64,000 nt of DNA from Bacteroidota bacterium. Its GTDB lineage: Bacteria; Bacteroidota; Bacteroidia; Bacteroidales; F082. Of this stretch, positions 62,604 through 64,000 are shown in pieces (position 1 is the stretch's first letter; every line of letters starts with the position of its first letter). Location: NCBI GenBank assembly GCA_014382445.1, contig JACNJS010000010.1:146198-210197 (forward strand), given 5' to 3'. The notes beneath the pieces are model-generated. The model was given only the letters and a program-made list of their open reading frames with translations. It was not told where the DNA came from and ran no database searches. Both the position numbers and the translations under genes were made by a program.

Positions 62604-64000
62604 ATGAGAAAGATAATTTCATATTTTATTAAGTACCCCATTTCAACAAATGTGTTCATTTTTGCTTTTGTAATTTTTGGCACTATTGCTTTATTTAACT
62701 TGCGTTCATCATTTTTTCCGCTAACTGAGAGCCGCTTTATAAATATACAAATAGTATATCCCGGAGCATCACCTCAGGAAGTTGAAGAGGGCATTGTAAT
62801 AAAAATTGAAAATAACTTACGTGGTGTTTCAGGAATTGAGAGGGTTACATCAACATCATCTGAAAACTCAGCAATTATAATTGTAGAAGTTGAAAAGGAC
62901 TATATAATGGCAATTGCTCTGGAAGATGTAAAAAATGCTGTAAACCGCATCAATTCGTTTCCGATCGATATGGAGCCCCCGGTAATTTTTAAGAATGAGA
63001 ACCTGAACCAAGTCGTTATTTTCGCTGTTAGTGGCGAAAATATCAGTTTAAAATCACTAAAAGAAATTGCCCGGAAAATAGAAGATGATCTGCGCTCAAT
63101 TTCCGGAATATCAAAAGTAAATTTATATGGTTTTCCTGAGGAAGAAATTGAAATAGCCTTAAACGAAAACAGTTTACGAACATATGACCTAACCTTCGAT
63201 GAAGTTGCAGTTGCTGTAAATAAAGCAAACATCGACATTACGGGAGGTAAAATAAAAACTGAACACGAAGAATACCTTATCCGTGGAAGATATAAAAATT
63301 ATCATAGTTATGATATTGATAATATTGTTGTCAGGTCGGATATTGTTGGTAATACCATCCGATTATCTGACATTGGAACAGTTACCGATCGTTGGTCGGA
63401 AAATCCCAACAGAATAGAAATTGACCAATGCCCGTCGATAGAAATTGAGGTGCTCACAACAAATAATGAAGACTTTTTAGGAGTAGCTGATCAAGTTAAA
63501 AAATACATTAAAGAGTTTACTAACAGTAACCCAAACATGAAAATTACAGTTGTTCAAGACCGATCGGTTAATTTGAATGAGCGACGAAAATTACTTGAAA
63601 CAAACGGTGCTGTAGGTATACTATTAGTACTATTGTTACTATCATTATTTCTAAATCCGCGTATGGCATTTTGGGTAGCCGTTGGTTTACCAATTTCTTT
63701 CTTTGGAATGTTCATATTAGCTATCATATATAATGTAACTATAAATATTATCTCCATTTTCGGGATGATTGTTGTTATCGGAATCCTTGTTGACGACGGG
63801 ATTGTAATTGCCGAAAATATATATCATCATTACGAAAAAGGGGGAAATCCTGTTCGTGCAGCCATTGATGGGGTTATGGAAGTCCTTCCTGCCGTAGTTT
63901 CCGGTGTGTTTACAACAATGATTGCATTTTCAGTATTCTTTTATCTTGATGGAAGAATTGGTGACTATTTTAGTGAGTTAGCATTTATTGTAATTGCCAC
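62604..64000 (+). CDS. RND-family efflux pump, hydrophobe/amphiphile type (partial)
   Basis: 465 residues are visible before the window ends; full-length members have about 1000-1050. The start MRKIISYFIKYPISTNVF and the first helix are normal. The porter-domain segment VYPGASPQEVEEGIVIKIEN matches HAE1-type pumps. The fourth helix has GILVDDGIVIAENIYHH with the two proton-relay Asp residues. It follows the adaptor by 27 bases in the MarR operon. The C-terminal half is missing, so substrate class cannot be judged. Confidence 0.92.
   Translation, partial: MRKIISYFIKYPISTNVFIFAFVIFGTIALFNLRSSFFPLTESRFINIQIVYPGASPQEVEEGIVIKIENNLRGVSGIERVTSTSSENSAIIIVEVEKDYIMAIALEDVKNAVNRINSFPIDMEPPVIFKNENLNQVVIFAVSGENISLKSLKEIARKIEDDLRSISGISKVNLYGFPEEEIEIALNENSLRTYDLTFDEVAVAVNKANIDITGGKIKTEHEEYLIRGRYKNYHSYDIDNIVVRSDIVGNTIRLSDIGTVTDRWSENPNRIEIDQCPSIEIEVLTTNNEDFLGVADQVKKYIKEFTNSNPNMKITVVQDRSVNLNERRKLLETNGAVGILLVLLLLSLFLNPRMAFWVAVGLPISFFGMFILAIIYNVTINIISIFGMIVVIGILVDDGIVIAENIYHHYEKGGNPVRAAIDGVMEVLPAVVSGVFTTMIAFSVFFYLDGRIGDYFSELAFIVIA

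Overview
The window is AT-rich chromosomal DNA from a member of the phylum Bacteroidota, most likely a Bacteroidales/Marinilabiliales-type marine or sediment bacterium. Evidence: a short primary sigma factor of 287 residues, a fused SecDF, several secreted proteins ending in type IX secretion (T9SS) type A sorting domains, promoters of the Bacteroidota type (TTTG or TTG, about 20 bases, TAnnTTTG), no clear Shine-Dalgarno sequences, and many family members typical of this phylum. No tRNA, rRNA, CRISPR array, prophage or insertion sequence was recognised. Genus cannot be given from the sequence alone.

Layout. 1-9.6 kb: end of an ABC ATPase gene and its ABC-2 permease, a small lipoprotein, secDF, folC, a TylF-like methyltransferase, a T9SS-secreted nuclease/phosphatase-fold enzyme, and a small secreted protein built from YIDD-PFDT repeats. 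9.6-18.1 kb: idi, then a probable operon led by a TetR regulator with its own promoter and operator: LolA-like carrier, three FtsX/LolC-type permeases, a four-helix-bundle (S23-type) gene, a LolD-type ATPase and an outer-membrane barrel. 18.2-24.6 kb: housekeeping genes rpsO, pnp, rpoD, rpe, a thioesterase-like gene and pepD. 24.7-30.3 kb: a small fatty-acid/polyketide-like cluster (two acyltransferases, ketoreductase, ketosynthase, acyl carrier protein, methyltransferase) resembling part of an aryl-polyene/flexirubin locus. 30.4-36.3 kb: AI-2E transporter, MORN-repeat protein, then on the minus strand a DUF2795 protein, PduO-type adenosyltransferase, an orphan ABC ATPase, a methyltransferase and an unknown secreted protein. 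36.5-46.7 kb, minus strand: two multidomain T9SS-secreted proteins, dnaK and a lipoprotein. 46.7-56 kb: korAB (2-oxoacid:ferredoxin oxidoreductase), a 55-residue two-cluster ferredoxin, then sucA-sucB (2-oxoglutarate dehydrogenase E1 and E2) and an Fsr-like transporter. 56-64 kb: nadB, a GT-C-like membrane protein, an alginate-export-type porin, and a MarR / membrane-fusion protein / RND pump operon cut by the window end.

How the parts work together. The 10.3-18.1 kb block is the strongest candidate for an incompletely described system. It contains every layer of a trans-envelope route: inner-membrane ABC motor, periplasmic LolA-fold carrier and outer-membrane barrel. It is headed by a TetR protein whose ligand domain carries a textbook 12-residue EF-hand loop, suggesting a calcium-linked switch. 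A heptanucleotide tandem repeat sits directly before the ATPase start codon and could tune its expression. The 2-oxoglutarate region carries both the ferredoxin-linked and the NAD-linked route side by side, which fits a facultative lifestyle.

Intergenic regions carry several families of short low-complexity or hairpin-forming repeats. They are listed individually.
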